Shown: positions 51,534 to 60,874 of the stretch, piece after piece
Numbering within the stretch: position 1 is the stretch's first letter
Layout: each line of letters opens with the position of its first letter
Source of the DNA: Sphingopyxis macrogoltabida
GTDB taxonomy: Bacteria; Pseudomonadota; Alphaproteobacteria; Sphingomonadales; Sphingomonadaceae
NCBI RefSeq assembly: GCF_001314325.1
Contig: NZ_CP009430.1
Span: 358,456 to 422,455, forward strand
Length of the DNA stretch: 64,000 nt
Direction of reading: 5' to 3'
Position numbers and translations under genes: made by a program
Notes under the pieces: model-generated
What the model was told of the DNA's origin: nothing
Seen by the model: only the letters and a program-made list of their open reading frames with translations
Database searches by the model: none

Positions 51534-51620
51534 TATTCTTTGCAGTCGCAGTTTATGTCGAGCGTGGTGGCGGGAGGCGCAGGTTTCCTTCGGTTTTCCA
51601 TGATTTCACTCCAGATAATT
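51534..51620 (+). repeat. RIT3 left terminal inverted repeat
   Basis: 87 bp from TATTCTTTGCAGTCGC to CCAGATAATT. It contains TTATGTCGA, close to the half-site of RIT1/RIT2. Read outward it encodes the short ORF MENRRKPAPPATTLDI with a TGGAGTG ribosome-binding site, which opens into the interrupted gene. Confidence 0.88.
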
Positions 51621-51657
51621 ACGGTTCCCTCGACCTCAACAAGTCGAAGGAACCAAC

Positions 51658-53205
51658 ATGCGATCAAGATCATCATTGCCGTTTCGAGCGGCCCCGCTCC
51701 GGGTCGAAGACCCGCCCAGTCACGGCACCCTTCTCACCACATTCCTCTCCTCTCAGTCGCTCGACGAGAAGTCAGGCTGTGCGGTTCTGTATGGCGCGGC
51801 GGTCCGCCATTTCCTGCATTGGCTGGGCCTGCATAGGATCGCCATCCGCACGATTGACGATCGGGCTGTCCGGCGGTTCGAAAAGCATGGGTGCCGGTGC
51901 CACCGGTATTCGGCGCAGCAAGCGCACTACAAGGCTGACCAAGCAGCAAGGGTCAGGCGCTTCGTCCGGTTCCTGGAAGATCAAGGCTACGTCGAAGTCG
52001 ACGACGGGATCGACGATCTGCCACGGCACCTCGCCGACTATTCCGATGCGATCGATCGCCTGCAACTTGCCGAGGGACCGGCACAGGCCTATCGGTCCGA
52101 GGCCGAGCATTTCGTGGCCTGGCTTCGCATGGCGCGGCGCCAATGGATCGATATCGATGACACGATCATCGACCACTATGCAGCGCATGATTGCCGATGC
52201 CCGGTCTGGCGCAAGCGGGGCAAGTTGGTCGCAACGGGCACCAAGCGGCGGCGGCGATGCGCACGGCACTTCGTCGAGTTCCTGCGAGGCCGGGGCGCCA
52301 TCCCATTGGTTGAACCGGTGGCGGACGATGACCCGCACATGTCGGCTTACTTGGCATGGCTCAAGCAACACCGCGGCGCCACGGACGAGACGATCCGGCG
52401 CTACCGGACCGATATCAGACGGCTCATGCCAATGCTGGGCGAGCCTTCGCAATGGGATGCCGCCGGACTCAGGAGCGCATTCCAACGACGAAGCAAGGAG
52501 ACGCCGGGGTCGGCATCGCTGCTCGTCACGATAATGAGGAGCTACATCCGGTTTCTGGTCGTGCGTGGCGAGTGCCGGCCGGCATTGTTGCATGCAGTTC
52601 CATCAGTACAGCGCTACCGCCTTTCGACGCTGCCGCGCCACGTCGACCCGGCAACGATCGAGAGGATCATTGCGGCCTGTCCGACAGATCGTCCGGTGGA
52701 AGTCCGGGACAAGGCCATCATTCTCCTGCTCGCCAGGCTCGGCCTGCGGGCTGCCGATATTCAGAACATGCGTCTCGACGACATCGACTGGCGATCCGGC
52801 CACCTGACGGTCAAGGGCAAGACGCGTCGACCGGACCGCCTGCCATTGCCGCAGGATGTTGGCGACGCGATCCTGGCATATCTTGCGGCAGCCCGCCCGA
52901 AGGCCGCCGAAGAGCATCTGTTCCTGCGTGCACAAGCACCGTTTCGGCCATTCCGCTCGTCCGCTGAGATAGCGGGCATCGTCGCTCGTACGCGCGACCG
53001 CGGTGGGATCGAAGGAGTGCCGACCGGGTCGCACATATTCCGGCATTCGCTTGCCACCAACCTGCTGCGCGCGGGCGCAGGCCTGGAGTCCGTCGGGACC
53101 ATCCTGCGTCACAGCTCGCCCGAGACCACTGCCATCTACGCCAAGGTCGATCTGCCGATGCTCATGAAGATCGCGCAGCCCTGGCCGGGAGAACAGTCAT
53201 GCTGA
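51658..53205 (+). CDS. RitA tyrosine recombinase (RIT3), long form
   Basis: 515 aa. The first 300 residues contain two cysteine/histidine-rich stretches (KHGCRCHRYS, HDCRCPVWRKRGK), absent from RIT1/RIT2. Catalytic residues: LLARLGLRAADIQNM, GSHIFRHSLATNLL, LRHSSPETTAIYAKVD. A hairpin GGTTCC/GGAACC lies directly upstream (51624-51655). It overlaps RitB by 7 nt. Confidence 0.9.
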   Translation: MRSRSSLPFRAAPLRVEDPPSHGTLLTTFLSSQSLDEKSGCAVLYGAAVRHFLHWLGLHRIAIRTIDDRAVRRFEKHGCRCHRYSAQQAHYKADQAARVRRFVRFLEDQGYVEVDDGIDDLPRHLADYSDAIDRLQLAEGPAQAYRSEAEHFVAWLRMARRQWIDIDDTIIDHYAAHDCRCPVWRKRGKLVATGTKRRRRCARHFVEFLRGRGAIPLVEPVADDDPHMSAYLAWLKQHRGATDETIRRYRTDIRRLMPMLGEPSQWDAAGLRSAFQRRSKETPGSASLLVTIMRSYIRFLVVRGECRPALLHAVPSVQRYRLSTLPRHVDPATIERIIAACPTDRPVEVRDKAIILLLARLGLRAADIQNMRLDDIDWRSGHLTVKGKTRRPDRLPLPQDVGDAILAYLAAARPKAAEEHLFLRAQAPFRPFRSSAEIAGIVARTRDRGGIEGVPTGSHIFRHSLATNLLRAGAGLESVGTILRHSSPETTAIYAKVDLPMLMKIAQPWPGEQSC

Positions 53206-54113
53206 ACATCCACATTTCCAGATACGTGGCGCTGCATCGCAGCCTCGGGCTGAAGTTCTCTGAACAGGAACGCATGCTGCGCCTGTACGCCGCCTACGCC
53301 GGGGGTTTCGGCGATCGGCACACTCAGGTCCAGCGCATCTACGACTGGTGCCATACGTCGAGCTCACAATATGTGGCCCGCCGGAGGTTCGACACCGCAC
53401 GTAACTTCAGCCTTTTCGCTCACGCCGAAGATTCAGGCCACGAAGTTCCGCCTGCCGGCGTCTTCGGTCGGGGCAAGCGGCCACGCCCGACGCCGACCAT
53501 CATTGAGCCGGACCAGGTGCGGGCGATCATGACTGCTGCATTGGACGTTCCACCCCAAGGCACGATCAGCCCACACACGTACCATTACCTGTTCGGGCTG
53601 CTGGCGGCGACAGGTCTCCGGATTTCCGAGGCCCTCGCATTACAATGCAAAGATCTGGTCGAGGATGGCCTGATCGTCCGCAACGGCAAGTTTGGCAAGC
53701 AGCGGCTGATTGCCTTGCAGCCATCGACGCGCCAAGCACTCGAAGCCTATCTCGCCCTCCGCGAGAAGCACGCGGCCAGGGGCAACGACCTGTTCGTCAC
53801 TATCCGGGGACGGGCACCGCACAAGGTGCGCGCCCACGTCGTGTTCGTCAGATTGGCCCGGCAGCTCGGATATCGTGGACCAACCGGTACGGCGGGCATG
53901 CGACTCCACGATCTGCGGCACACCTTCGCTGTCCGTTCCCTTGAGTCCTGCCCACCTGACAGGGAGGCCATCGCTCACCACATGGCCGGTCTCAGTGTCT
54001 ATCTGGGGCACGCGTCGGTCGCCAACACGTACTGGTATCTCGAGGCCACTCCGGTGCTGCTGCGCGACATTGCGGCTGCGAGCGAGCAGCTTTACCGGGG
54101 AGAGGCGGCATGA
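53199..54113 (+). CDS. RitB tyrosine recombinase (RIT3)
   Basis: 304 aa, MLNIHISRYVALHRSLGLKFSE. AATGLRISEALAL, RLHDLRHTFAVRSL and YLGHASVANTYWYLE give the complete catalytic set. ATGA overlap with RitC. Confidence 0.9.
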   Translation: MLNIHISRYVALHRSLGLKFSEQERMLRLYAAYAGGFGDRHTQVQRIYDWCHTSSSQYVARRRFDTARNFSLFAHAEDSGHEVPPAGVFGRGKRPRPTPTIIEPDQVRAIMTAALDVPPQGTISPHTYHYLFGLLAATGLRISEALALQCKDLVEDGLIVRNGKFGKQRLIALQPSTRQALEAYLALREKHAARGNDLFVTIRGRAPHKVRAHVVFVRLARQLGYRGPTGTAGMRLHDLRHTFAVRSLESCPPDREAIAHHMAGLSVYLGHASVANTYWYLEATPVLLRDIAAASEQLYRGEAA

Positions 54114-55126
54114 CGGCGCTCGCTCCGCATCTCTCGGCATACCTGCGTGAGCATCTGCCACGCGAACGTGCTGTCAGCCCGCACACAGTGAAGACTTATG
54201 CCAACTGCTTCGTCCTCCTCGTTCAGTTCGCTGCCGATCGGCTGAAGCGTCGGCCGACCGATCTTGAGATCGAGGATCTCGGCCCCGACATGATCATGGC
54301 TTTCCTGGACCATGTCGAGACCGGGCGCGGCAGCTGTGTGCGGACCCGCAATGGCAGGCTCGCCGCGATCCGGTCCTTCTTCCGGTACATCGAGTATCGG
54401 ATTCCGGCCTGCCTGGATCTGGCCCTCCGCGTCAGATCGATCCCGACCAAGAAGACCGACAAGGCGCTGATCGACTACCTCGACCGGGCCGAGATCAAGG
54501 CTTTGCTCGATGCCCCGGATCCCCGGACACGCCTTGGCACCCGCGATCGCGCGATGCTGCATCTGGCCTATGCCGGCGGGCTGAGAGTGTCGGAACTCGT
54601 AACGCTGCAGCTGCGCGATTTCCCGGACCGCTCCCTGTCCACCGTGCACATCATGGGCAAGGGTCGGCGTGAACGGGTCCTGCCGCTCTGGAAAGAGACC
54701 CAGTTCGTATTGCGCGCGTGGCTTGCGATACGGCCCGACGCGCAAGCTGCCGAGATATTCCTCAATGCCAACGGGCAGCCCATGACCCGCGACGGATTTG
54801 CGTTCCGTTTGGCCGAGCACGTCAAGACCGCGGCAACGAAGCAGCCGTCGATCCTTGGCAAGCGGGTTACGCCGCACGTGCTGCGGCATTCCTGTGCGAT
54901 GCACACGCTCGCGGCGACCGGGGACATTCGCAAGGTTGCATTGTGGCTCGGCCACGCCAGCATCCAGAGCACCGAGACCTATTTGCGCGCCGATCCCGAG
55001 GAGAAGCTGCAAATCCTCGCGGCTCACGGCGCACCCGCCATCAGGCCCGGGCGCTTCAAGCCGCAAAGCGACGATCTACTATCAATGCTTCAGGAAATAC
55101 GTGCAGGAGGTCATGTCAAAATTTGA
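54110..55126 (+). CDS. RitC tyrosine recombinase (RIT3)
   Basis: 338 aa. AVSPHTVKTYANCFVLLVQFA in the core-binding domain; AYAGGLRVSELVTL, VTPHVLRHSCAMHTL, LWLGHASIQSTETYLRAD in the catalytic domain. Its 3' end overlaps the convergent passenger gene by 11 bp. Confidence 0.9.
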   Translation: MTALAPHLSAYLREHLPRERAVSPHTVKTYANCFVLLVQFAADRLKRRPTDLEIEDLGPDMIMAFLDHVETGRGSCVRTRNGRLAAIRSFFRYIEYRIPACLDLALRVRSIPTKKTDKALIDYLDRAEIKALLDAPDPRTRLGTRDRAMLHLAYAGGLRVSELVTLQLRDFPDRSLSTVHIMGKGRRERVLPLWKETQFVLRAWLAIRPDAQAAEIFLNANGQPMTRDGFAFRLAEHVKTAATKQPSILGKRVTPHVLRHSCAMHTLAATGDIRKVALWLGHASIQSTETYLRADPEEKLQILAAHGAPAIRPGRFKPQSDDLLSMLQEIRAGGHVKI

Positions 55127-56420
55127 CACAGGTCCGCATCGCAGTTCGAAGCGCCAGTGGCGCTCCCGCCAACAAAGCTTCGCCTTCGAGGCGGCCGTTG
55201 ATGCGTAGCATAACCGAACCGTTTTGACGGAGAAGCATCGGAATGAGTTGGGAACCAGTGAGGTTGGCCTGCCAAAACGTGCTCTGAGCGTTCGCGCGGC
55301 CGGTCGGAATGTCAATTAATCGACCAGCAAAATTCCATGTAACCGTAACGCGCGGCACCGTCGCGGGCTTGTTAAGGAGCATGGCCATCATGGGGCGGTT
55401 GCCTTCACAAAACAGGCTAAACGACTTGATGTTTGGCGAAGCAGCTACATCGACATAGGCCATTGGGGCGCGACCTTGGACCGGCACGACCTCCCAAGCA
55501 GTCCCAGGCAGCGGCACTGCGTCCTCAGGTGGGCTGTCCATAAGCAGGCGAGCAATGTCCTGGGGCACGGGCAAGCGGCCTCCTTGAGGCGCATAGACCG
55601 TCAACTTTCCCTTTTCCCAAAGGCCAATTTGAACAGCACGGCGATTTGCATCAAGCAAAACATAGGCTTGCTCTACACCGCCTTGATGCGGCGCATTTCC
55701 CGTAACCCAATAGAGAGATCCTTGTCGTTGGAGACCGGATATCGCCGAAAGATTGCTGGCCAGCAGGTCTATTTTGCGGCCCAAACGCGAACGTATCGCG
55801 TCAGCTATCGGACCACTTGTCAAAAGATCTATTCCGTTGGGATCGGAATCACTTTGGAATTTTCCTATGGAACTCGCAAGATTGGTCCAGGCTAGCGGCG
55901 TCGGTTTTCCCAAGACTGGCCTTGCTTGCAGAGGTGCTTTTGAAGCAGCAGATGCCGGCCCAGACCCCTTGCACAAGAGCAGTGGGGATTGCGACACGAG
56001 CGCTGACTTGAACGGATCCAGGCGCTGTCCAGGCGCGACGTCTGCTTCAAGGCGGACTACGCCTCGCTTTTCGTCGTCATTGACCGTCAAGATCACGCGT
56101 CCGAAATCGTTGGCATTGACAGGAAAAGGAAAAAAGACCGCGCTAACGCCTTCATAGGTCGGGCCAAGAAACGAAGCCGCGTACTCAAACCGGGTGCTTT
56201 TTACAGTCTGACCAGACGCTTTGAAAGTAAAGCCGGTTTCGTTGATCTCAAGGCTCGCCCCTCGAGAGCAATCGCCACGCGGCGCATACGAGCCATAGCT
56301 TCCTTCGAGATCCATGCCTTTTAATGACGTCAATGTCACTGCGCCTGCGACGCCGGGCAAGCCCAGAAAAATCCCTGCGAGAAAAACGATAATGGGGCGC
56401 TTGGGCAGTTTGTTCGGCAT
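55116..56420 (-). CDS. Secreted or periplasmic hypothetical protein (RIT3 passenger)
   Basis: 434 aa from ATG 56420: KLPKRPIIVFLAGIFLGLPGVAGAV is a signal peptide with cleavage after GVAGA. The mature part has a first domain (GMDLEGSYGSYAPRGDCSRGASLEINETGFTFKA) and a later one with FSLFCEGNRPMMAMLLNKPATVPRVTVTWNF. Cysteines near 45, 155 and 345 may pair. No family is recognised. Codon usage and GC are lower than in the surrounding genes, so this gene may have been acquired by the element. Confidence 0.72.
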   Translation of the reverse strand: MPNKLPKRPIIVFLAGIFLGLPGVAGAVTLTSLKGMDLEGSYGSYAPRGDCSRGASLEINETGFTFKASGQTVKSTRFEYAASFLGPTYEGVSAVFFPFPVNANDFGRVILTVNDDEKRGVVRLEADVAPGQRLDPFKSALVSQSPLLLCKGSGPASAASKAPLQARPVLGKPTPLAWTNLASSIGKFQSDSDPNGIDLLTSGPIADAIRSRLGRKIDLLASNLSAISGLQRQGSLYWVTGNAPHQGGVEQAYVLLDANRRAVQIGLWEKGKLTVYAPQGGRLPVPQDIARLLMDSPPEDAVPLPGTAWEVVPVQGRAPMAYVDVAASPNIKSFSLFCEGNRPMMAMLLNKPATVPRVTVTWNFAGRLIDIPTGRANAQSTFWQANLTGSQLIPMLLRQNGSVMLRINGRLEGEALLAGAPLALRTAMRTCVKF

Positions 56421-56560
56421 GGCAGATCTCCATGGCGGACAGCCTTGCATCGGGACCTCGATTGAAAGCGACGAACGACTGCCTCGGGGATTTTCTACAA
56501 CCTGCACCATTCCAGCGGTGCCGACAATCCTAACGGCCCCAGCATTCAACCTTGTCAGGC

Positions 56561-56647
56561 AATTATCTGGAGTGAAATCATGGAAAACCGAAGGAAACCT
56601 GCGCCTCCCGCCGCCACGCTCGACATAAACTGCGACTGCAAAGAATA
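56561..56647 (-). repeat. RIT3 right terminal inverted repeat
   Basis: 87 bp, inverted copy of 51534-51620 with one mismatch. Read rightward it encodes a 24-aa ORF starting MENRRK and ending EYV at a TAA inside the junction palindrome. Confidence 0.88.
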
Positions 56648-56680
56648 CGTGTAATGTTGAGCTCAACATTACACGTATTC
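56643..56680. repeat. RIT3 junction palindrome
   Basis: 38-bp perfect dyad: GAATACGTG TAATGTTGA, spacer GC, then the reverse complement. The inner half-site TAATGTTGA occupies the same place as TTATGCCGA in RIT1/RIT2. It supplies the TAA that ends the truncated helicase. Confidence 0.82.
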
Positions 56681-59122
56681 GCGCGGCGACAGGTCGATTT
56701 CGAGATCAGCGCGTTCCTCGGGGCTGAGCTCGGCGAGCCGCCGGTTGAGGATGGACTCGGCGGTCGTGACGAGCTGAAGGACCACCGACTGCCCGCTGGC
56801 GAGATGATCCTCGGCCGCGGCGATCACGGTCGGAAGCTTCATCGACAGAAGAAGTTGGCCGAAGAAGCGTTGCTTTGTGGACTCGAAACGCGAGCGGGCC
56901 GACGCTTTCGCGCCGCTGTTCAAGGTCGCGTTTTCGATGGAATCGACGATCGCGGTGAGCTCGAGCGCCCGCTCCATGTTGCGATGGATGATCGCCCAGG
57001 CGTCGGCGTAGCTGTCGTAGATCGCGATTTGGTCGGGCGTCAGCGTATGGCGCGCGACGTCATACTCGACGCCGGCGAAACTCAGCGCCCTGGCGGTGTA
57101 GAGGCCCAGTGCCTTGAGGTCGCGGGCGACGAGTTCCATGGCGGCGATTCCGCCCTTGCGGATTTCCGCGATGAACTGCTCACGCCCGGCAAAGGCGGTT
57201 TCGGGACCCCAGAGACCCAAGCGCACTGCATAAGCGAGATTGTTGACGTCGGAGGCGCCGGTGGCGGATGCGTAGAGGACTCGGGCGTCCGGCAGGTGGT
57301 TCTGGAGGAGTACGCCGCAGACGCCCTGAGCCGAGCCTTCCTGCTTGCGTCCAAGCGCTCCCTCGCCTCCCGCGACCCCGCCCATTTCGTGGGCCTCGTC
57401 GAAGCCGATAACCCCTTCGAAATCGCCGTCCGCCCATTCGATGATCTGCTGGAGGCGTGCGTGCTCGCCGCGCGCGGAGCGAAGCGTAGGATAGGTGACG
57501 AAGAGGACGCCCTGTTCGAGCGGGATCGCTTGATCTATTTTCCAGTTTGAAAGCGGCTGGATGTCGGCGGCGAGGCCGCCGAGGCCCGTCCAGTCGCGGC
57601 GCGCATCCTCGAGCAGCGCCTCGTTCTTGGACACCCAGATGCTGCGACGGCGGCCCTGCAGCCAGTTGTCGAGGATGCAGGCGGCGATCTGGCGCCCCTT
57701 GCCCGCGCCCGTCCCGTCCCCCAGGAAATAGCCCTTGCGATAGGCGCGGCCGTCCTCGGCTTCCTCGAGTCCGACGCCTTCCTTGCTGGGCTTGAATTTG
57801 CCGGGGAGATACTGGGACCAGGCGTGGCCCGCATAGACGACCGTCTCGAGCTGGGATGCAGAAAGCAATCGCTCGCTGACGGTCCGTTCGGGCAGGTGCG
57901 GGAGGTAGCCGGGGATCGGCGCGGCGATCGAGCCCATCGCGACCGATTCGACGAGCGCCGTCGGATGCTCGCCAGCCGTTTCGAACTCGATGCGGCTCGG
58001 CCTGTAGGGAAGATAGACCCCGACCTGTTCGAGCAGCGGCGCAGGCGTATCGAGCGTCGCATAGCCGACCGGCAGCACATTGTTGCGAACGGGAGCGTGA
58101 AAGGGGCGCGGCTTGGCCGGGCTGCTCTTCAACGCGCGGAAGAGCGACGGATTCGAGGCGCGCCGAGGCGTGGACGTGGGCGCGGCCGAGACGGCTCCGC
58201 GTGGGTGGACCTTGAGGCTCTGGATCAGGTCGCGGATCGACGAGCTCTGGATTGTCGCGGTCATGGCGGCGCCCGGCATCTTGTCGATCACGAAGAGCCG
58301 GACCGCAATCGAAGTGCCGTGCTTGAGATAACATTTCTCGAGCCGGACCGAGCTGCGCACGCTAACCTCGCGCAGCGTCGTCTCGAAAAGGTCGCGCATT
58401 CGAGCATTCCGACCGAACCAGTCGGGCATGATCGCGACGAGACGGCCGCCGGGCTGAAGACGCCGCAAGGCCGCCTGCAAGTGACGGACCGCCGCGTGGG
58501 AATCGGCGCCGATACCGACGGAGCGCGAGAAAGGCGGGTTCATCAGGATGACGGTTGGGCGGGGTGACGCGGCCAGTGCGGAGTTGATCGTCGCTCCATC
58601 ATGTCCGGTGATTGTCGCATCCGGGAAAGCAAGAGCGAGCCGGGTACGCCTCGCGTGCGCATATTCGTTGAGCTGCAGCCCTGCATGGCCGCGGCACTGA
58701 GCAACCAGAAGACCGTTGCCGGCGCTGGGTTCGAGGATGATGTCCCCCTGCTGGACATTGGCGAGCAGGACTGCGACCGCCGCGAGATCAACCGGGGTCG
58801 AGAATTGCTGCCACTCAAGCTGGTCTTCGCTCCGGACCGTCTGGGTCGGTAGCCGGTCGTTGAGGTCGCATGCGGCGACGACGTCGCCAAGCTCGCGCAA
58901 GGGATAGGGGTCGGTGAGGAGATGGTGCGCGAGCGCGTGCTCGAGCAGCTCGAAGCTGTCGCGCTGCGTCCATTTGCCGTCGGCGTCGGTGCCGCCGAAC
59001 GCCTCGGTCATCGCGGCATTGAGGACCCTGCGGGTGATCGGCTCGTCTGCGCCGAGTTTTTGGGCGAGGATTTCTGACGCGCGGCGTTCGGCCGCATCGG
59101 CGGCCTCGAACAGATTGGGCAT
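56681..59122 (-). pseudogene. Methylase/strawberry-notch helicase gene, N-terminal part
   Basis: 814 codons. First a SAM methylase: QFSTPVDLAAVAVLLANVQQGDIILEPSAGNGLLVAQ (motif I) and PRPTVILMNPPFSRSVGIG (NPPF catalytic). Then the strawberry-notch ATPase: GKFKPSKEG, FLGDGTGAGKGRQIAACILDNW (Walker A) and GVIGFDEAHEMGGVAGGEG (Walker B, DEAH). It ends DLEIDLSPREYV at RIT3, where the frame meets TAA. Intact relatives of about 1400 aa are common on large plasmids and integrative elements. The methylase half may still be active. Confidence 0.88.
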
Positions 59123-59140
59123 ATCGGGATCTCCGGACTC

Positions 59141-59184
59141 GCTGCCCCATCGGCAGCTTCAGTCCACCTCCCCCTCCCCTCCTC
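59141..59184 (-). promoter_or_regulatory. Polypurine tract plus hairpin leader
   Basis: On the minus strand GAGGAGGGGAGGGGGAGG (59167-59184) is followed by the stem GCTGCC/GGCAGC (59141-59157), 18 nt before the start of the methylase/helicase gene. Confidence 0.5.
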
Positions 59185-59309
59185 CGCGCGTCAGGCGGCG
59201 TCCGCGAGCCACGGACGTGGTTGTGATTTCAGCGTGCGCCGCTGGAAGAGCGTGACTATGGTCGCAAGGTTTGGAGACAAGCCAGGTCGGGCGGCAGACG
59301 GGGGCGATT

Positions 59310-60662
59310 ATGGTATCCGACAGCGACGCCGGGTCGCCCGCTTCCGACGAACATGGATCGACGAGCGCCGCCAGGATCGCCGAAGTGCGCGAGGCGGTGG
59401 CGGCAGCCGCGGACTGGTTTACTGCGCAATTTCACGCAGACGCCGGTGAACAGGCGCGTTCCTATGCTCGGGAGCGTGGGATTGGCCCCGACATGCTCGC
59501 CGCGTTCGGGATCGGCTATGCACCCGCCGCGCGCGGCTCGCTTCGGCGTGCCCTCGCCCGTTTCGGGGATGAGCGGCTGATTGAAGCCGGCCTCCTGATC
59601 TCGGTGGATGACAAGGAACCCTATGACCGTTTCCGTGACCGCCTGATGATCCCGATATGCGATCCCCTGGGGCGGGTGATTGCATTCGGGGGTCGCGTTC
59701 TGGGCGACGGGGAGCCGAAATATCTGAACTCTCCCGAGACGCCCTTGTTCGACAAGGGCGGAACGCTCTTCAATCTCCACCGTGCTCGCGGCGCCGCACG
59801 GACATCGGGCGTGCTCGTCGTCGTCGAAGGCTATCTGGACGTGATTGCTCTGGCGCAGGCGGAGGTCGACCAGGCCGTAGCGCCGCTTGGCACCGCCCTC
59901 ACCGAAGCGCAGATCGCAGCGCTTTGGGAAACGGTTGAAACGCCGGTCCTCTGTTTTGATGGCGACGCCGCCGGCCAGCGGGCAGCCATGCGCGCCGCCA
60001 CGCGCGCCCTGCCGATGCTGAGGAAGGGCCGATCGCTCTATTTTGCCACACTGCCGCCCGGCCAGGATCCGGACGATCTTGTCAGGGCGAGCGGGGTGGA
60101 GGCCTTCGCAAAGCTGGTGAGGTCCGCAGAGACGCTGGCCGACCGGATATGGAGGACGGAGGTCGACGCAAAGCCGCTCGACATTCCCGAGGCGCGCGCC
60201 GGGCTTCGCCAACGGCTCGGCGAGCATGCGGCGTCGATCCGTGACTCCGCGCTGCGGCAAAGTTACCGGAAAGAGTTCGAGCGACGCTGTGACGCGCTGT
60301 TCCGCGGCGGCTATATTCGGACCGACGCAGGTCGCGCGCGATACAGTCCATCAGCTGATCTGAGCGATCAGGACAAGATGCGACGTGGTCCAGGACAGGC
60401 GATCATCGCTGCCATTCTCCACGGCCTCGTCCGGTTTCCCGACATCGCCCGGAATGAGCGCGGGACCGTCGCCATGCTGCCTATCACCGATCCGGAACTG
60501 GCTGCGTTTCGCGACCGGGTGCTGACCGCGATCACCGCGGGCCGGGCGTTGCCGGTTCCGGATTTCCGATCGACACTCGCCTTCTCCTTCACGAGGGATG
60601 ATCCAAACGGGAGCGAGGACTTGCGAAAGGCGCTGTCTACCTTTGGAGTTTCGGATGACTGA
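59310..60662 (+). CDS. DnaG-like primase lacking the zinc finger
   Basis: 450 aa. It begins with the primase core: AADWFTAQFHADAGEQARSYARERGIGPDMLAAFGIGYAP. The Toprim domain has VLVVVEGYLDVIALAQAEVDQAVAPLGTALTEAQI and TPVLCFDGDAAGQRAA with the acidic triad. The C-terminus is helical and may bind a helicase. No CHC2 zinc finger precedes the core, whereas chromosomal DnaG has one. The start MVSDSDAGSP (59310) was chosen; upstream text is leader. Possible role: priming on the element's single strand. Confidence 0.82.
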   Translation: MVSDSDAGSPASDEHGSTSAARIAEVREAVAAAADWFTAQFHADAGEQARSYARERGIGPDMLAAFGIGYAPAARGSLRRALARFGDERLIEAGLLISVDDKEPYDRFRDRLMIPICDPLGRVIAFGGRVLGDGEPKYLNSPETPLFDKGGTLFNLHRARGAARTSGVLVVVEGYLDVIALAQAEVDQAVAPLGTALTEAQIAALWETVETPVLCFDGDAAGQRAAMRAATRALPMLRKGRSLYFATLPPGQDPDDLVRASGVEAFAKLVRSAETLADRIWRTEVDAKPLDIPEARAGLRQRLGEHAASIRDSALRQSYRKEFERRCDALFRGGYIRTDAGRARYSPSADLSDQDKMRRGPGQAIIAAILHGLVRFPDIARNERGTVAMLPITDPELAAFRDRVLTAITAGRALPVPDFRSTLAFSFTRDDPNGSEDLRKALSTFGVSDD

Positions 60663-60804
60663 TGGCTTTGGTTCGTTCAACGGAGTCCATTGCTTGGCTG
60701 GGAGCGACCAATCGATCTGTTGAAGGAGGATCGATGACAGAAGGTGGCGTGCGCGGCGCAGACGGTTTTCGGGGATCCGCGACGCTGCGCAGGACGCGTG
60801 TTTG

Positions 60805-60865
60805 TTGACGGACGAGTTAATTAGTCATATATGACGAATAGAATCGTATAAATGGTCATATATGG
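60805..60865 (+). promoter_or_regulatory. hipBA promoter with two operator dyads
   Basis: TTGACG (60805-60810), 17 bp, then TATATG (60828-60833) makes a sound -35/-10. The palindrome GTCATATATGAC (60824-60835) overlaps the -10, and GTCATATATGG (60855-60865) lies 9 bp before the ATG. Both fit HipB autorepression. A related GTCATATCTGAC lies after hipA at 62516-62527. Confidence 0.65.
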
Positions 60866-60874
60866 TAGGTTGTC

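Larger units (their letters stand above)
51534..56680 (+). mobile_element. RIT3: recombinase-in-trio element with secreted passenger
   Basis: About 5.15 kb in the strawberry-notch gene. It has 87-bp inverted repeats with one mismatch (51534-51620, 56561-56647), three overlapping intact recombinases and a minus-strand passenger with a signal peptide. A 38-bp palindrome sits at the right junction. The recombinases are more distant from those of RIT1/RIT2 and RitA is about 100 residues longer. Confidence 0.88.

Noticed and set aside
50510..52534. Long plus-strand open frame across the helicase fragment and RIT3 end
   Set aside because: It runs antisense to a recognised helicase and out of frame with RitA, and crosses the RIT3 junction.
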